DNA of 64,000 bases, taken from positions 1 to 64,000 of the forward strand of contig NZ_BMHE01000026.1 of NCBI RefSeq assembly GCF_014640555.1, given 5' to 3'. The position numbers and the translations under genes are program-made. Origin of the DNA: Paenibacillus marchantiophytorum. Lineage in GTDB: Bacteria; Bacillota; Bacilli; Paenibacillales; NBRC-103111. The notes beneath the pieces were generated by a model. That model did not search any database, was not told where the DNA came from, and worked only from the letters and a program-made list of their open reading frames with translations. Positions 50,777 through 59,690 of the stretch are shown piece after piece; position 1 is the first letter of the stretch, and each line of letters begins with the position of its first letter.

Positions 50777-52417
50777 ATGACAAATCTGAACCATTCTCCA
50801 CATCAATTGTCGGAAAGGGTTCTCAAAGAGTCCTATCGTCAGGCTAAAGTATTGATGGTCGGCTCAGGGCCATTTCTGATCTCGGTCATTTCTGCACTGC
50901 TAGTATCCGGAATGCCCAAGTTTCACGTGCTAGTCTCTGGCTCAGGGCCGACTGATCGGCAACGAATGCTAGAACTGGCTGCACATGCCCGTAATACAGA
51001 TCCCGAGGTGACAATAGAAGAAGTTACCCTGCTGAAGGAAGGGGTTAGTAGTTGGCGGGAGGCTGTTAGGCCATTTGCTTCCATTTTGTATGTGTCACAG
51101 GAGGGGGATATCGAGGAATTGCGGGTTCTTCACGCGGTTTGCAGGGAGGAGCGAAAGTTGTTTCTTCCCGCAATATGTCTGCAGCAGGTGGGTCTAGCGG
51201 GTCCGCTAGTGCATCCGGACTTAGAGGGATGCTGGGAGTCAGCGTATCGCAGCATTCACGAATCTGCGATTTATAAAGACCCTGAGCTGCACACCTTCTC
51301 TTCCACAGCGGGAGCGATGTTAGCGAATGTGATTGTGTTTGAATTGTTCAAAAAAATTACGGGAGCGAACGATGCGGAACAAAAGAATCAATTCTTCCTG
51401 CTTAATCTGGAGACATTGGAAGGGAAATGGCATTCGTTCATGCCCCATCCGCTTGTGACCGGATGTACCGCAGCTGAATGGATTCACGATGTCGATCTGC
51501 TTTGCGAACGGGTATCAAGCACAAGCGAAAACGGATTGCTTCCTTACTTCAGCCGGTTGACATCGACTGAATCAGGGATATTCCACATTTGGGAGGAGGG
51601 AGACTTAAAGCAACTGCCGCTCTCTCAGTGTCGCGTTCAGGCAGTCGATCCGCTATCAGAAGGTCCGGCGGGGCTTCTGCCAGACATTGTTTGTACAGAT
51701 TTGACGCATGAGGGAGCGAGGCGGGAAGCAGGGCTGGTAGGGATTGAAGCGTATGTGTCGCGAATGGCCAGTCTGCTCGTTTCGACGCTTCCATCCGATC
51801 AGGAATCAGAGGGCAATAGGATAGACCCGCAGGAATTTATGGGCGTTGGAGCGGGGGGAACGGTTGCGGAAGGCATTGGCCGAGGATTGCAATGTAGCTT
51901 GGCCGAGTTACTGGGCAAGCGACTGGCATGTCAGTTGCCTACTGTCATTCGAGTACAGTTGTCTGCAATAGAAGATAAACACTGCCAGTTTTATTTGCAG
52001 GCTCTGACGACGATGAAGGGAGCACCCATGTTTGGTTTAGGGGAGGAAGTAGCCGGATTCCCTGTGATGTGGGTCGGTACAAGTGATCGTTGGTATGGCG
52101 GTGTAGGCTTGAATGTGACCCTGGCATTGCGGAATGCTCTACAGCAGGCTTTGTTGGAGGCACAAAACCGACCAGCTTGCCTCACATCGAAAGGGTTGGA
52201 GGTATCGTCCGTGCATCTAGCTGAACAGCTGCCGCTAATCGTTGAGATCCCTTCTTGTGAAGTGACGTTAAAATCGGATGTTCTGCAGTCCGCTTTGCAG
52301 GTCTTGGAACGGAACCGTATGAGGCTCTTGGTCTTGGATCTGGCAGTAGTACCATTTCTGAAAGTGGAAATGGCAGGAGTGTTTGGCGTGTTGCTGCGAG
52401 AGGGGGAATCCCGGTGA
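50777..52417 (+). CDS. ThiF-like putative thiazole-containing bacteriocin maturation protein
   Basis: A 546-residue protein resembling the ocin_ThiF_like family linked to heterocycloanthracin-type clusters of Bacillus. The N-terminus has a Rossmann-like strand and glycine turn (AKVLMVGSGPFLISVISALL). The mid region reads LAGPLVHPDLEGCWESAYRS. The C-terminal half is related to YcaO-partner folds (IGRGLQCSLAELLGKRLACQ). No E1 catalytic Cys pattern is obvious, so it is probably a scaffold or leader-binding partner. GAGGAGG precedes ATG 50777. It faces the YcaO gene head to head, so the two probably act together. Confidence 0.85.
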   Translation: MTNLNHSPHQLSERVLKESYRQAKVLMVGSGPFLISVISALLVSGMPKFHVLVSGSGPTDRQRMLELAAHARNTDPEVTIEEVTLLKEGVSSWREAVRPFASILYVSQEGDIEELRVLHAVCREERKLFLPAICLQQVGLAGPLVHPDLEGCWESAYRSIHESAIYKDPELHTFSSTAGAMLANVIVFELFKKITGANDAEQKNQFFLLNLETLEGKWHSFMPHPLVTGCTAAEWIHDVDLLCERVSSTSENGLLPYFSRLTSTESGIFHIWEEGDLKQLPLSQCRVQAVDPLSEGPAGLLPDIVCTDLTHEGARREAGLVGIEAYVSRMASLLVSTLPSDQESEGNRIDPQEFMGVGAGGTVAEGIGRGLQCSLAELLGKRLACQLPTVIRVQLSAIEDKHCQFYLQALTTMKGAPMFGLGEEVAGFPVMWVGTSDRWYGGVGLNVTLALRNALQQALLEAQNRPACLTSKGLEVSSVHLAEQLPLIVEIPSCEVTLKSDVLQSALQVLERNRMRLLVLDLAVVPFLKVEMAGVFGVLLREGESR

Positions 52418-52435
52418 GATCAAGCGCTATGCATA

Positions 52436-52470
52436 AAAAAGTCACCCTAAGATTAAGGGTGACTTTTTCT
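52436..52470. terminator. Terminator with A/T-flanked perfect stem
   Basis: AAAAAGTCACCCT (52436-52448) and AGGGTGACTTTTT (52456-52468). It can act in both directions between the ThiF-like gene and the YjcZ gene. Confidence 0.9.
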
Positions 52471-52500
52471 TCTCGTTGTTCTTTGTGTTAGATTAAGGAA

Positions 52501-52611
52501 TTACCAAACAAATGCGGATGTGATGATGACCAAAAGAATAAAAAGAACCAAAATAGCTGCTGAACTGTTACCATAACCTGCACAACTTCCACCATAACCT
52601 ACTGCTCCCAT
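52501..52611 (-). CDS. YjcZ-family sporulation miniprotein
   Basis: A 36-residue protein: glycine/tyrosine-rich start (MGAVGYGGSCAGYGNSS), then one hydrophobic helix (AAILVLFILLVIITSAFVW). This is the layout of YjcZ/SscA-type small spore-assembly proteins of Bacilli. An AGGGGATG ribosome site precedes the ATG at 52611. It is too short for most gene finders. The closeness to the YcaO/ThiF-like pair may be chance. Confidence 0.82.
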   Translation of the reverse strand: MGAVGYGGSCAGYGNSSAAILVLFILLVIITSAFVW

Positions 52612-52710
52612 GTTTACTCATCCCCTTCTGGTGATTTGTTACTACGGTATAAAATATGCTCGTTAAATAGTAATTGATTGGACGTATGTACCCTATTGAG
52701 CCTTGGAATA

Positions 52711-53598
52711 TTAGAATGCAGGAACTACTGAAACTCCATACTTGTCTTGGATAAACTTCTTGACATCGGAAGAGGTCAAAGCAGCACCCAGTTTCTTGAT
52801 TTCGTCACGGTTTTCGTCGCCTTTGCGAACCGTAATTACGTTGGCGTAAGGAGAGTTTGCATCTTCTCTGAATAAGGCTGTTTTGGGATCGATTTTAGCC
52901 TCAATAATTATGTTTGTATTGATAACCGCGCCATCAAGATCTTGTAGGGATCTAGCTAAAGTAGGGGGTTCAGCTTCCACAAATTTCAGGTTCTTTGGGT
53001 TGCTGATGATGTCCTTAGGTGTTGCTTGGTAGGTAGTGAGACCTTCTTTCAACTTGATTAATCCTTGCTGTTGAAGGAGTACAAGCGCTCTATATTCGTT
53101 GGAGGGGTTGTTTGGAATACCAATTTTCGCGCCATCCTTAATCTCATCCTTTGATTTGAGCTTGGTGGAGTAGAAGCCGATAGGCTCAACGTGAACTTTA
53201 ATTGGATTCACAAAGTCGAAGGCTTTTTCAGTTTTGACTGAATCGAAGTAAGGCACATGTTGGAAGTAGTTTGCGTCGATTTGCTTATCTTTGAGCAACT
53301 GATTCAAAAGACCTTCATCCGTGACTTTAACAACAAGATTAATTCCTTGTTCCTTCAGCTTCGGTTTAACGAAATTAAGAATTTCCGAATGTGGGATTTC
53401 GGCGGATCCGATGGTTAAAGTGACTTCCTTTTTGGGTGCTTCTGTTGGAGCGCTGCTTGGTGCTGCCGCAGTTGCCGCTGGTGAGGATGCTTTAGGGCTG
53501 CTTGATGCTACCGTACTGCTAGTAGCACCACACCCAGCAAGGATAACACTAAAAGCTGCGAATAATGAAACGATAGAAAATAATCCCTTTGTAACCAT
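52711..53598 (-). CDS. metQ: Methionine ABC transporter binding lipoprotein MetQ
   Basis: A 295-residue NlpA/MetQ lipoprotein. The lipobox is VILAGC (Cys 23), followed by a Ser/Ala/Pro linker. The mature domain has VTLTIGSAEIPHSEILNFVK, then NYFQHVPYFD and DLDGAVINTN, which are MetQ hallmarks. It captures methionine outside the cell. It follows the metI gene by 76 bases in the operon order metN-metI-metQ. Confidence 0.95.
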   Translation of the reverse strand: MVTKGLFSIVSLFAAFSVILAGCGATSSTVASSSPKASSPAATAAAPSSAPTEAPKKEVTLTIGSAEIPHSEILNFVKPKLKEQGINLVVKVTDEGLLNQLLKDKQIDANYFQHVPYFDSVKTEKAFDFVNPIKVHVEPIGFYSTKLKSKDEIKDGAKIGIPNNPSNEYRALVLLQQQGLIKLKEGLTTYQATPKDIISNPKNLKFVEAEPPTLARSLQDLDGAVINTNIIIEAKIDPKTALFREDANSPYANVITVRKGDENRDEIKKLGAALTSSDVKKFIQDKYGVSVVPAF

Positions 53599-53674
53599 GG
53601 ATAACTCACTCCTATTTCTTATATGTATATTTGGTCATGCAATGAAACCGATAGGAACAACAATGCTTTTAATT

Positions 53675-54343
53675 TTAATCAAGCTTGAAGCGTTTTTTAT
53701 TTATTGACCTAGAGATGTAGTCTCCAGTCCACTGAAAAATTTGTACGAGAAGAATAATGATTATGACAGTTGCGATGAGCACGTCTTCACGAAATCTCTG
53801 ATATCCGAATCGGATGGCCAAACTGCCCAGTCCTCCAGCACCGATAGCTCCAGCAATGGCAGTAAACTCGGTGATGGCGATGATGGCAATCGTTACTCCG
53901 CGTACAAGCGCTGGCAGGGATTCCGGAATAAGTACTCGAAAAATAATCGTAAACGGGGAAGCTCCAACGGCTTTGGCCGCTTCTATTTTCCCAATGCTAA
54001 CTTCCTTCAGCGATGTTTCTATAATCCTGCCTAAGAAAGGTGCGATACCGATCGAAAGCGACACAATAGCTGCGGTAGGACCCAAGGTGGTTCCGACAAT
54101 CATACGAGATAAAGGCAGCAGCAAGACGATTAGGATGATAGAAGGAATAGAGCGAATACAGTTAATGACCATATTAATGACTCTATGCAGCCCTGTAGCT
54201 TCAAGAATACCGCCTTTCTCCGTTACCACTAGAGTGACGCCGAGTGCAGAACCCATAATTAATGCGAAAATGGAAGACCATAATAGCATATAGAGTGTTT
54301 CTAAAAGAGCAGGCCAGAGTAATTCGATTAATTCTTGAATCAT
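53675..54343 (-). CDS. metI: Methionine ABC transporter permease MetI
   Basis: A 222-residue permease with five membrane helices (TLYMLLWSSIFALIMGSALG; IRSIPSIILIVLLLPLSRMI; FTAIAGAIGAGGLGSLAIRF). The coupling loop EAAKAVGASPFTIIFRVLIP is present. It overlaps the end of metN by four bases. Confidence 0.95.
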   Translation of the reverse strand: MIQELIELLWPALLETLYMLLWSSIFALIMGSALGVTLVVTEKGGILEATGLHRVINMVINCIRSIPSIILIVLLLPLSRMIVGTTLGPTAAIVSLSIGIAPFLGRIIETSLKEVSIGKIEAAKAVGASPFTIIFRVLIPESLPALVRGVTIAIIAITEFTAIAGAIGAGGLGSLAIRFGYQRFREDVLIATVIIIILLVQIFQWTGDYISRSINKKRFKLD

Positions 54344-55125
54344 AGGCTGACTCTCACCCTTTCTTCGAGATGATGCTTATTGCGATAGAAATCTAAGATT
54401 TTCACGAATTTCTTGGCCGTATCGCTTGCTGGATTCAGGAAAAATTGGTCCACGGAGCCTTGTTCAACGATTGTGCCTTTTTCGATGACCGCAAAGTTTT
54501 TGCATATGTGCTGCAGGACATCGAGTTCATGGGTAATCAGCACAATCGTCAAATTAAGCTTACGGTTGATGTCTTTTAGCAGTTCTAGAATGGAGTAGGT
54601 CGTTTGCGGATCAAGCGCTGATGTGGCTTCGTCACTGAGCAGGACGTCTGGCTCATTCGCGAGAGCTCTGGCGATGCCAACTCGCTGCTTTTGACCTCCG
54701 CTCAACTGGGATGGATGGACATTTTCTTTATCACTTAGTTCTACAAGTTCCAGTATTTCTCTAACACGCTGGTAAATGTACGATTTGGGATGGCCTGCAA
54801 CCTTCAAAGGGAAGGCCACATTTTCAAATACAGTCTTGGAATCAAGGAGGTTAAACTGTTGGAAAATCATACCGATTTTCAGCCTAGCTAAGCGCAGGTC
54901 TTTGTCTGACAGATCTGTAATGACCTTGCCTTCAATCTCAATGCTCCCGGAATCAGGTTCCTCCAACCGGTTTAGACATCGGATTAGTGTTGATTTGCCT
55001 GCACCGCTAAACCCGATAATGCCAAAGATATCGCCTTTTTCAATCTCAAGGTTGACGTTCTCTAAGGCAGTGAACACAGATTGGCGTGTTCGGTATGTTT
55101 TATTGAGATTTTTGATGACGATCAT
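54340..55125 (-). CDS. metN: Methionine ABC transporter ATPase MetN
   Basis: A 261-residue ATPase with Walker A GFSGAGKSTLIRC, signature LSGGQKQRVGIARALA, Walker B VLLSDEATSALDP and switch His LITHELD. It is shorter than the usual ~340 residues because the C-terminal ACT-like NIL regulatory domain is missing, so feedback inhibition by methionine is probably absent. Confidence 0.93.
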   Translation of the reverse strand: MIVIKNLNKTYRTRQSVFTALENVNLEIEKGDIFGIIGFSGAGKSTLIRCLNRLEEPDSGSIEIEGKVITDLSDKDLRLARLKIGMIFQQFNLLDSKTVFENVAFPLKVAGHPKSYIYQRVREILELVELSDKENVHPSQLSGGQKQRVGIARALANEPDVLLSDEATSALDPQTTYSILELLKDINRKLNLTIVLITHELDVLQHICKNFAVIEKGTIVEQGSVDQFFLNPASDTAKKFVKILDFYRNKHHLEERVRVSL

Positions 55126-55264
55126 AATAATCCCTCACTTTTAATACCAAGTAATCCTAGTTTATTAGTATAATTTAAATGACAACCTAAATTCTGTCAA
55201 GAAAATTTCTTTTGCTACTTGTTCGGGCTTATCATCCTGGGATTGACGATTATTAGAGAGGGTG

Positions 55265-55297
55265 GTAAATTAAAACATATTATGTTTATTAATTTAC
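55265..55297. promoter_or_regulatory. 33-bp double palindrome upstream of the flavin monooxygenase
   Basis: Outer arms GTAAATTAA (55265-55273) and TTAATTTAC (55289-55297) enclose AACATATTATGTT (55274-55286), itself a palindrome. It lies 24 bases before the ATG at 55321 and so probably blocks or guides transcription. It is a good operator candidate for a sulfur-related regulator. Confidence 0.6.
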
Positions 55298-55320
55298 TCG
55301 GAATTTAAGGAGGAGATCTC

Positions 55321-56670
55321 ATGTCTCGTAAAAGACAAATAAAGCTGTCCGCCTATTTAGTAGGAACCGGTATGCACGTAGCATCTTGGAGACATCCTGA
55401 TGCTCAGGCGGATTCCAGCATTGATATTGATTATTACAAACATTTGGCTCAAATTGCGGAGAAAGGGAAGTTTGATATTGCCTTTATTGCAGATAGCTTG
55501 GCTATCAATGAGGAGTCGCATCCGAATATTTTGACCCGCTTTGAGCCCATCACCTTAATTACAGCTTTAGCAGGGGCGACTTCAAAGATCGGAGTTGTCG
55601 CAACAGCCTCCACTTCTTATGTGGAGCCTTTTAATCTGGCGCGACAATTCCTGTCCGTTGATCATATCAGCAAAGGCAGAGCTGGTTGGAACATTGTAAC
55701 GACAAGAGATTTGTCCGGGAATACAGCACTTAACTTCAATGGCCGTGAGCATTTGGAGCATGGCTTTCGATATAAGCGGGCAGAAGAGTTTATTGACGTG
55801 ATTAAAGGCTTATGGGATTCCTGGGAGGATGACGCTTTCATCCGCGACAAAGAAAGCGGGCAGTTTTACGACCGCAGCAAGCTTCACAAGCTGGACCATG
55901 TAGGGGAGTTTTTCTCGGTGCAGGGGCCGTTAAATATTCATCGCTCTAGACAAGGCCATCCTGTGCTAGTGCAAGCTGGATCTTCAGAGGCTGGGCAACT
56001 GTTTGCCGCGAGGAGCGCGGAAGTCATTTTTTCACATAAAAATAGTCTCGAGGACTCTCAGGAATTTTACCGTTCTTTCAAAAATAAGGTCGTCTCATTC
56101 GGCCGCTCCCCCGATGAAGTGCATATTCTTCAGGGTATTTCACCGATTATTGGGGAAACTGAAGAGATCGCACAGCAGAAGCTTGCCTACTTAGAATCAT
56201 TGATAACCGACGAAACGGGCTTGAAGTTCCTGACCGATTATTTTGGAGGATTGGATTTGAGTGAGCATACGCTAGAAACCAGAACGCTTGATATTGGATT
56301 TGGCGAGCTGACGGGTGTTCGATTCGAATATGAAAAGTTTCGTCCTTTCGTGATCAAAGAAAACCCCACACTTAGAGAACTGTATTCTTTGATAACCGGG
56401 TCTTATACCGTCAACGACTTTGTAGGAACGCCTGAACAAATAGCCGATAATTTAGAAAAATGGTTTGTTCAAAGAGCTGTAGACGGCTTTATGCTGATGT
56501 CTCCGCTTTTACCGAACAATTTAGAAGATTTCGTGAATCTGGTCGTCCCTCTTTTGCAGGAGAGAGGTTTATTCCGGACCGATTATGAAGGTGACACGCT
56601 TCGCGATCATCTGAATTTGCCAGTGCCTCCGAATCGGTATAGCTTACAAAAACAAAGGCAGCCGATCTGA
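55321..56670 (+). CDS. Flavin-dependent monooxygenase, NtaA/SnaA/DszA (LLM class)
   Basis: A 449-residue luciferase-like enzyme using FMNH2 supplied by a partner reductase. Typical segments are YLVGTGMHVASWRHPDAQ, KFDIAFIADSLAI, the RFEPITLITALAGATSKIG core and SRQGHPVLVQAGSSEAGQLF. Its length is normal. Relatives oxidise nitrilotriacetate, organosulfur compounds or modified Cys derivatives (B. subtilis YtnJ). It is divergent from metNIQ, which suggests a sulfur-scavenging role. AAGGAGGAG precedes the ATG. Confidence 0.9.
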   Translation: MSRKRQIKLSAYLVGTGMHVASWRHPDAQADSSIDIDYYKHLAQIAEKGKFDIAFIADSLAINEESHPNILTRFEPITLITALAGATSKIGVVATASTSYVEPFNLARQFLSVDHISKGRAGWNIVTTRDLSGNTALNFNGREHLEHGFRYKRAEEFIDVIKGLWDSWEDDAFIRDKESGQFYDRSKLHKLDHVGEFFSVQGPLNIHRSRQGHPVLVQAGSSEAGQLFAARSAEVIFSHKNSLEDSQEFYRSFKNKVVSFGRSPDEVHILQGISPIIGETEEIAQQKLAYLESLITDETGLKFLTDYFGGLDLSEHTLETRTLDIGFGELTGVRFEYEKFRPFVIKENPTLRELYSLITGSYTVNDFVGTPEQIADNLEKWFVQRAVDGFMLMSPLLPNNLEDFVNLVVPLLQERGLFRTDYEGDTLRDHLNLPVPPNRYSLQKQRQPI

Positions 56671-56690
56671 TTGGATCGGTTGCCTTTTTT
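56654..56690. terminator. Bidirectional terminator
   Basis: AAAGGCAGCCGATC (from 56654) pairs with GGATCGGTTGCCTTT; T residues follow on the plus strand and A-tract on the left. It separates the convergent monooxygenase and ctaB genes. Confidence 0.88.
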
Positions 56691-56692
56691 AC

Positions 56693-57607
56693 TCAAGCAG
56701 CAACTAGGGAGTAGCCGACAATCATCAACAGTAGCACCGTGATGTGATTTAGCGAGAAAATGAACATTGAACGGGCCCACTGGTCCTCCTGCTTCCGACG
56801 ATAACCGTTGATGCTCAGAATCAACCAGCCCAAACTCAAGAGCGCATTCGCTATGGCAATGTACGGATTAAATGACCAGAACAAAAAGCTGCACAGGAAC
56901 AGTACAACCAGATACGCGTTCATCTGCACGTAAGTTCTACGAATACCCTTGACAACTGGGAGCATCGGAATGTTGGCCGCCCGGTACTCCTCCATACGCC
57001 GAATTCCAATTGCGTAAAAATGCGGCATCTGCCAAATCAGCATTAACAGGAACAATGCAATCGCATGGGGATGCAAAATATCAGGAGAGATCGCGGCCCA
57101 ACCGATCAACGGAGGCATGGCACCCGACAAGCTTCCAACCTCTGTATTATAGATTGTTCTGCGCTTTGTCCACATGGTATAAGGAATGACATAGAGAAAC
57201 AGCCCCAAGAAGCCTACAAAAGCGGATAGCGGAGAAGCTATATACAGTGCCACAAGACCGCCGATCGCGATCCAGATCCCAATGATTAGCCCGCTCCCGA
57301 TGTCTACGATACCGGAAACAGTCGGCCTATTTTTCGTCCGTTCCATAATGCGATCGATATCGCGATCATATAAGTTATTAAAGATACCGGCCGCTCCGAT
57401 CACCAAGGAAGATCCGATGAGTGCCAACGTAATGTTGCCGATCTTATCGAGGAGAGGTATACCATGAACGAACAATGCCATGCTAAGGCCTGCGATCATG
57501 GCGATAAGGTTCGACTTAATAATGCCAATTTTTATCGTTTCGAAAAGTACCTTCGTGATTGAGGTCGGAATTCGTTCGATACTAGCCATATTGCTTTGGA
57601 TTTGCAT
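56693..57607 (-). CDS. ctaB: Protoheme IX farnesyltransferase
   Basis: A 304-residue integral membrane UbiA-family prenyltransferase with about nine helices. The diphosphate-binding motif is NLYDRDIDRIMERTKNRP (NxxxDxxxD). The second Asp-rich loop and YAIGIRRMEEYRAANIPMLP are typical of CtaB. It converts heme B to heme O for cytochrome oxidases. It is alone, without other cta genes, which is common for a second copy. Confidence 0.93.
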   Translation of the reverse strand: MQIQSNMASIERIPTSITKVLFETIKIGIIKSNLIAMIAGLSMALFVHGIPLLDKIGNITLALIGSSLVIGAAGIFNNLYDRDIDRIMERTKNRPTVSGIVDIGSGLIIGIWIAIGGLVALYIASPLSAFVGFLGLFLYVIPYTMWTKRRTIYNTEVGSLSGAMPPLIGWAAISPDILHPHAIALFLLMLIWQMPHFYAIGIRRMEEYRAANIPMLPVVKGIRRTYVQMNAYLVVLFLCSFLFWSFNPYIAIANALLSLGWLILSINGYRRKQEDQWARSMFIFSLNHITVLLLMIVGYSLVAA

Positions 57608-57801
57608 GACGCTAACACACCCTTACAAGTAAATTAACTTCTATAGGTTAAGGTTACCATATAGGTGTTGTTAATATGCTGATCCTCAACAAATCAACAT
57701 GATTCTGTCAAAAATCTTTGTCGCTTTCGTGAAAAAAACCAGTTTCGGAATGCTTTTATTATATAATATTGCTAATGAACCAATGAGTGGGAGGGCAGGC
57801 C

Positions 57802-58275
57802 ATGAACAAAGAAGATCAGGTCTTAATGGGTTTCAGGGACTTATATAACAAATTAGTTTGGCTTAATAAGGACAAGATGGAAGAAAGTCTTAAAGGTTAC
57901 AAGCCTTCTGAAGTACATTGCATCGAATACATCGAAAGAAATGTAGATTCCAACGTTACGAAACTTGCGGAATCCTTTTATATGACTCGCGGTGCCATAA
58001 GTAAATTAACTCAGAAGCTCATACAAAAAGGTCTTATCGAAAGCTACCAGAAATCGGATAACAAGAAAGAAATCTATTTTAGGCTTACTGAGCAAGGGAA
58101 AGTCATTTATAAAATCCATGAGGACCTGCACAAAGAGTTTCAAGAACGGGATAAAGTCGTATTTGAGCAGGTAACCGCGGCACAATTTGACAGTATGCTT
58201 AGCTTTGTGGAAAAGTATAATAGGCATTTGGAAGCAGAAATAAAGAAAAAGGGTATAGAGATGAAGTCGGAATAA
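57802..58275 (+). CDS. MarR-family transcriptional regulator
   Basis: A 157-residue winged-helix protein (VTKLAESFYMTRGAISKLTQ recognition helix; SYQKSDNKKEIYFRLTEQG wing). I chose ATG 57802 behind GGGAGGGC rather than the GTG at 57787. It precedes an MFS exporter gene with an operator-like inverted repeat and likely represses it. Confidence 0.92.
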   Translation: MNKEDQVLMGFRDLYNKLVWLNKDKMEESLKGYKPSEVHCIEYIERNVDSNVTKLAESFYMTRGAISKLTQKLIQKGLIESYQKSDNKKEIYFRLTEQGKVIYKIHEDLHKEFQERDKVVFEQVTAAQFDSMLSFVEKYNRHLEAEIKKKGIEMKSE

Positions 58276-58300
58276 ATTAGAATAATGAATAAGAAACCAC

Positions 58301-58338
58301 AGGCAGCCAAACTCTATTGAGGACAGGCTGCCTTTTTA
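58301..58338 (+). terminator. Terminator after the MarR gene
   Basis: AGGCAGCC (58301-58308) and GGCTGCCT (58326-58333), then TTTTTATT; the 17-base loop is long. Confidence 0.75.
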
Positions 58339-58359
58339 TTGTTGATATTTTGTTGACAA

Positions 58360-58393
58360 GGAAACAAAATTATAATACGATTATTTTGTTTCC
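58360..58393. promoter_or_regulatory. 11-bp inverted repeat around the -10 box of the MFS gene
   Basis: GGAAACAAAAT (58360-58370) and ATTTTGTTTCC (58383-58393) are perfect complements separated by 12 bases; TATAAT (58371-58376) lies between the arms. Binding there would block RNA polymerase. The MarR protein encoded upstream is the natural candidate. Confidence 0.75.
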
Positions 58394-58431
58394 GAGGAAT
58401 CAAAGACACAACTTTTGAGGAGAGATTTTAA

Positions 58432-59667
58432 ATGTCCATCTTTAGATCACATAATGAAAAGAACACAGAACAAACCGTAGATAAACACGCTTTACTATTC
58501 GGCCTTATTTCTGTATTTCTTTGCGGAATAGGCTTCAGTATTATAGCACCTGTCGTCCCATTCTTAGTGCAGCCTTATACAAGCAATCCGGGAGAGCAAG
58601 CGATAGTTGTTACGCTGCTGACCTCTGTTTATGCATTTTGCGTGTTTTTTGCAGCCCCCGTACTTGGAGCTTTGAGCGACAGATATGGCCGCCGCCCATT
58701 GCTCTTAGTATGCCTTCTGGGTTCCGCAATCGGATATTTCGTTTTTGGCATAGGAGGAGCTCTATGGATACTATTTGTTGGGCGCATCATAGAGGGTATA
58801 ACAGGTGGCAGCATAGGCACTATATTCGCCTATTTTGCAGACATCATTCCTCCGCAGCAGAGAACCAAATACTTTGGATGGGTAAGCGCGGTTGTAGGTG
58901 TTGGTACTGTCATTGGCCCAACGCTAGGCGGATTACTTGCCAAGTTTGGTTATTCGGTGCCCATGTATTTTGGAGCAATAATAACTTTAGTGAATGTTGT
59001 TTATGGATACTTTTTTATGCCTGAGAGCCTTGCCAAGACGAATAGACTGAAAGAGATTACCTTTGTAAGACTGAATCCATTTGCACAGCTTGCAAATCTA
59101 CTTTCCATGAAAAACTTAAATAGGCTGCTTGTCTCAGCGTTCTTGCTCTGGATACCCAACGGATCTTTACAGGCTGTTTTTTCACAATTTACAATGGATA
59201 CTTTCAGTTGGAAGCCTGCACTCATCGGACTTATGTTTTCCATTATGGGCGTCCAAGACATCATTTCACAAGGTTTCATCATGCCAAAGCTTTTGAGAAA
59301 ACTTAGTGATAAACAGATAGCCATTCTTGGAATGGTTTCGGAGATTATCGGCTACAGTCTTATTGCAGCTTCTTCATTGTTCTCATTCTATCCACTTTTA
59401 ATCGCTGGAATGTTTATATTTGGTTTTGGTGATTCGATCTTTGGGCCTTCATTCAATGGAATGCTCTCCAAGTCTGTCGATTCTAGTGAACAGGGAAGGA
59501 TTCAAGGAGGCAGCCAATCTATTCAGGCATTAGCAAGAATGATTGGGCCTCTCATTGGAGGTCAAATCTATGTATCACTTGGTCATGCTGCGCCCGCTTT
59601 TATGGGTATGATTCTTATAGCAGCGGCAATACCAGTTTTGTATAAGAGACCGCATGTAAATATGTAG
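58432..59667 (+). CDS. MFS drug-type exporter, TetA-like
   Basis: A 411-residue twelve-helix major facilitator. The motif A region is APVLGALSDRYGRRPLLLVC between helices 2 and 3; the helix 5 motif C region is VVGVGTVIGPTLGG. These mark a DHA1-type drug:H+ antiporter. The MarR-type regulator and operator upstream suggest drug-induced expression. The substrate cannot be stated. Confidence 0.9.
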   Translation: MSIFRSHNEKNTEQTVDKHALLFGLISVFLCGIGFSIIAPVVPFLVQPYTSNPGEQAIVVTLLTSVYAFCVFFAAPVLGALSDRYGRRPLLLVCLLGSAIGYFVFGIGGALWILFVGRIIEGITGGSIGTIFAYFADIIPPQQRTKYFGWVSAVVGVGTVIGPTLGGLLAKFGYSVPMYFGAIITLVNVVYGYFFMPESLAKTNRLKEITFVRLNPFAQLANLLSMKNLNRLLVSAFLLWIPNGSLQAVFSQFTMDTFSWKPALIGLMFSIMGVQDIISQGFIMPKLLRKLSDKQIAILGMVSEIIGYSLIAASSLFSFYPLLIAGMFIFGFGDSIFGPSFNGMLSKSVDSSEQGRIQGGSQSIQALARMIGPLIGGQIYVSLGHAAPAFMGMILIAAAIPVLYKRPHVNM

Positions 59668-59690
59668 AAGTCGGACTGAGCCAAGATAAA

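Noticed and set aside
55126..55264. S-box (SAM) riboswitch or T-box ahead of metN
   Set aside because: The short AT-rich leader has none of the long conserved helices of these elements.
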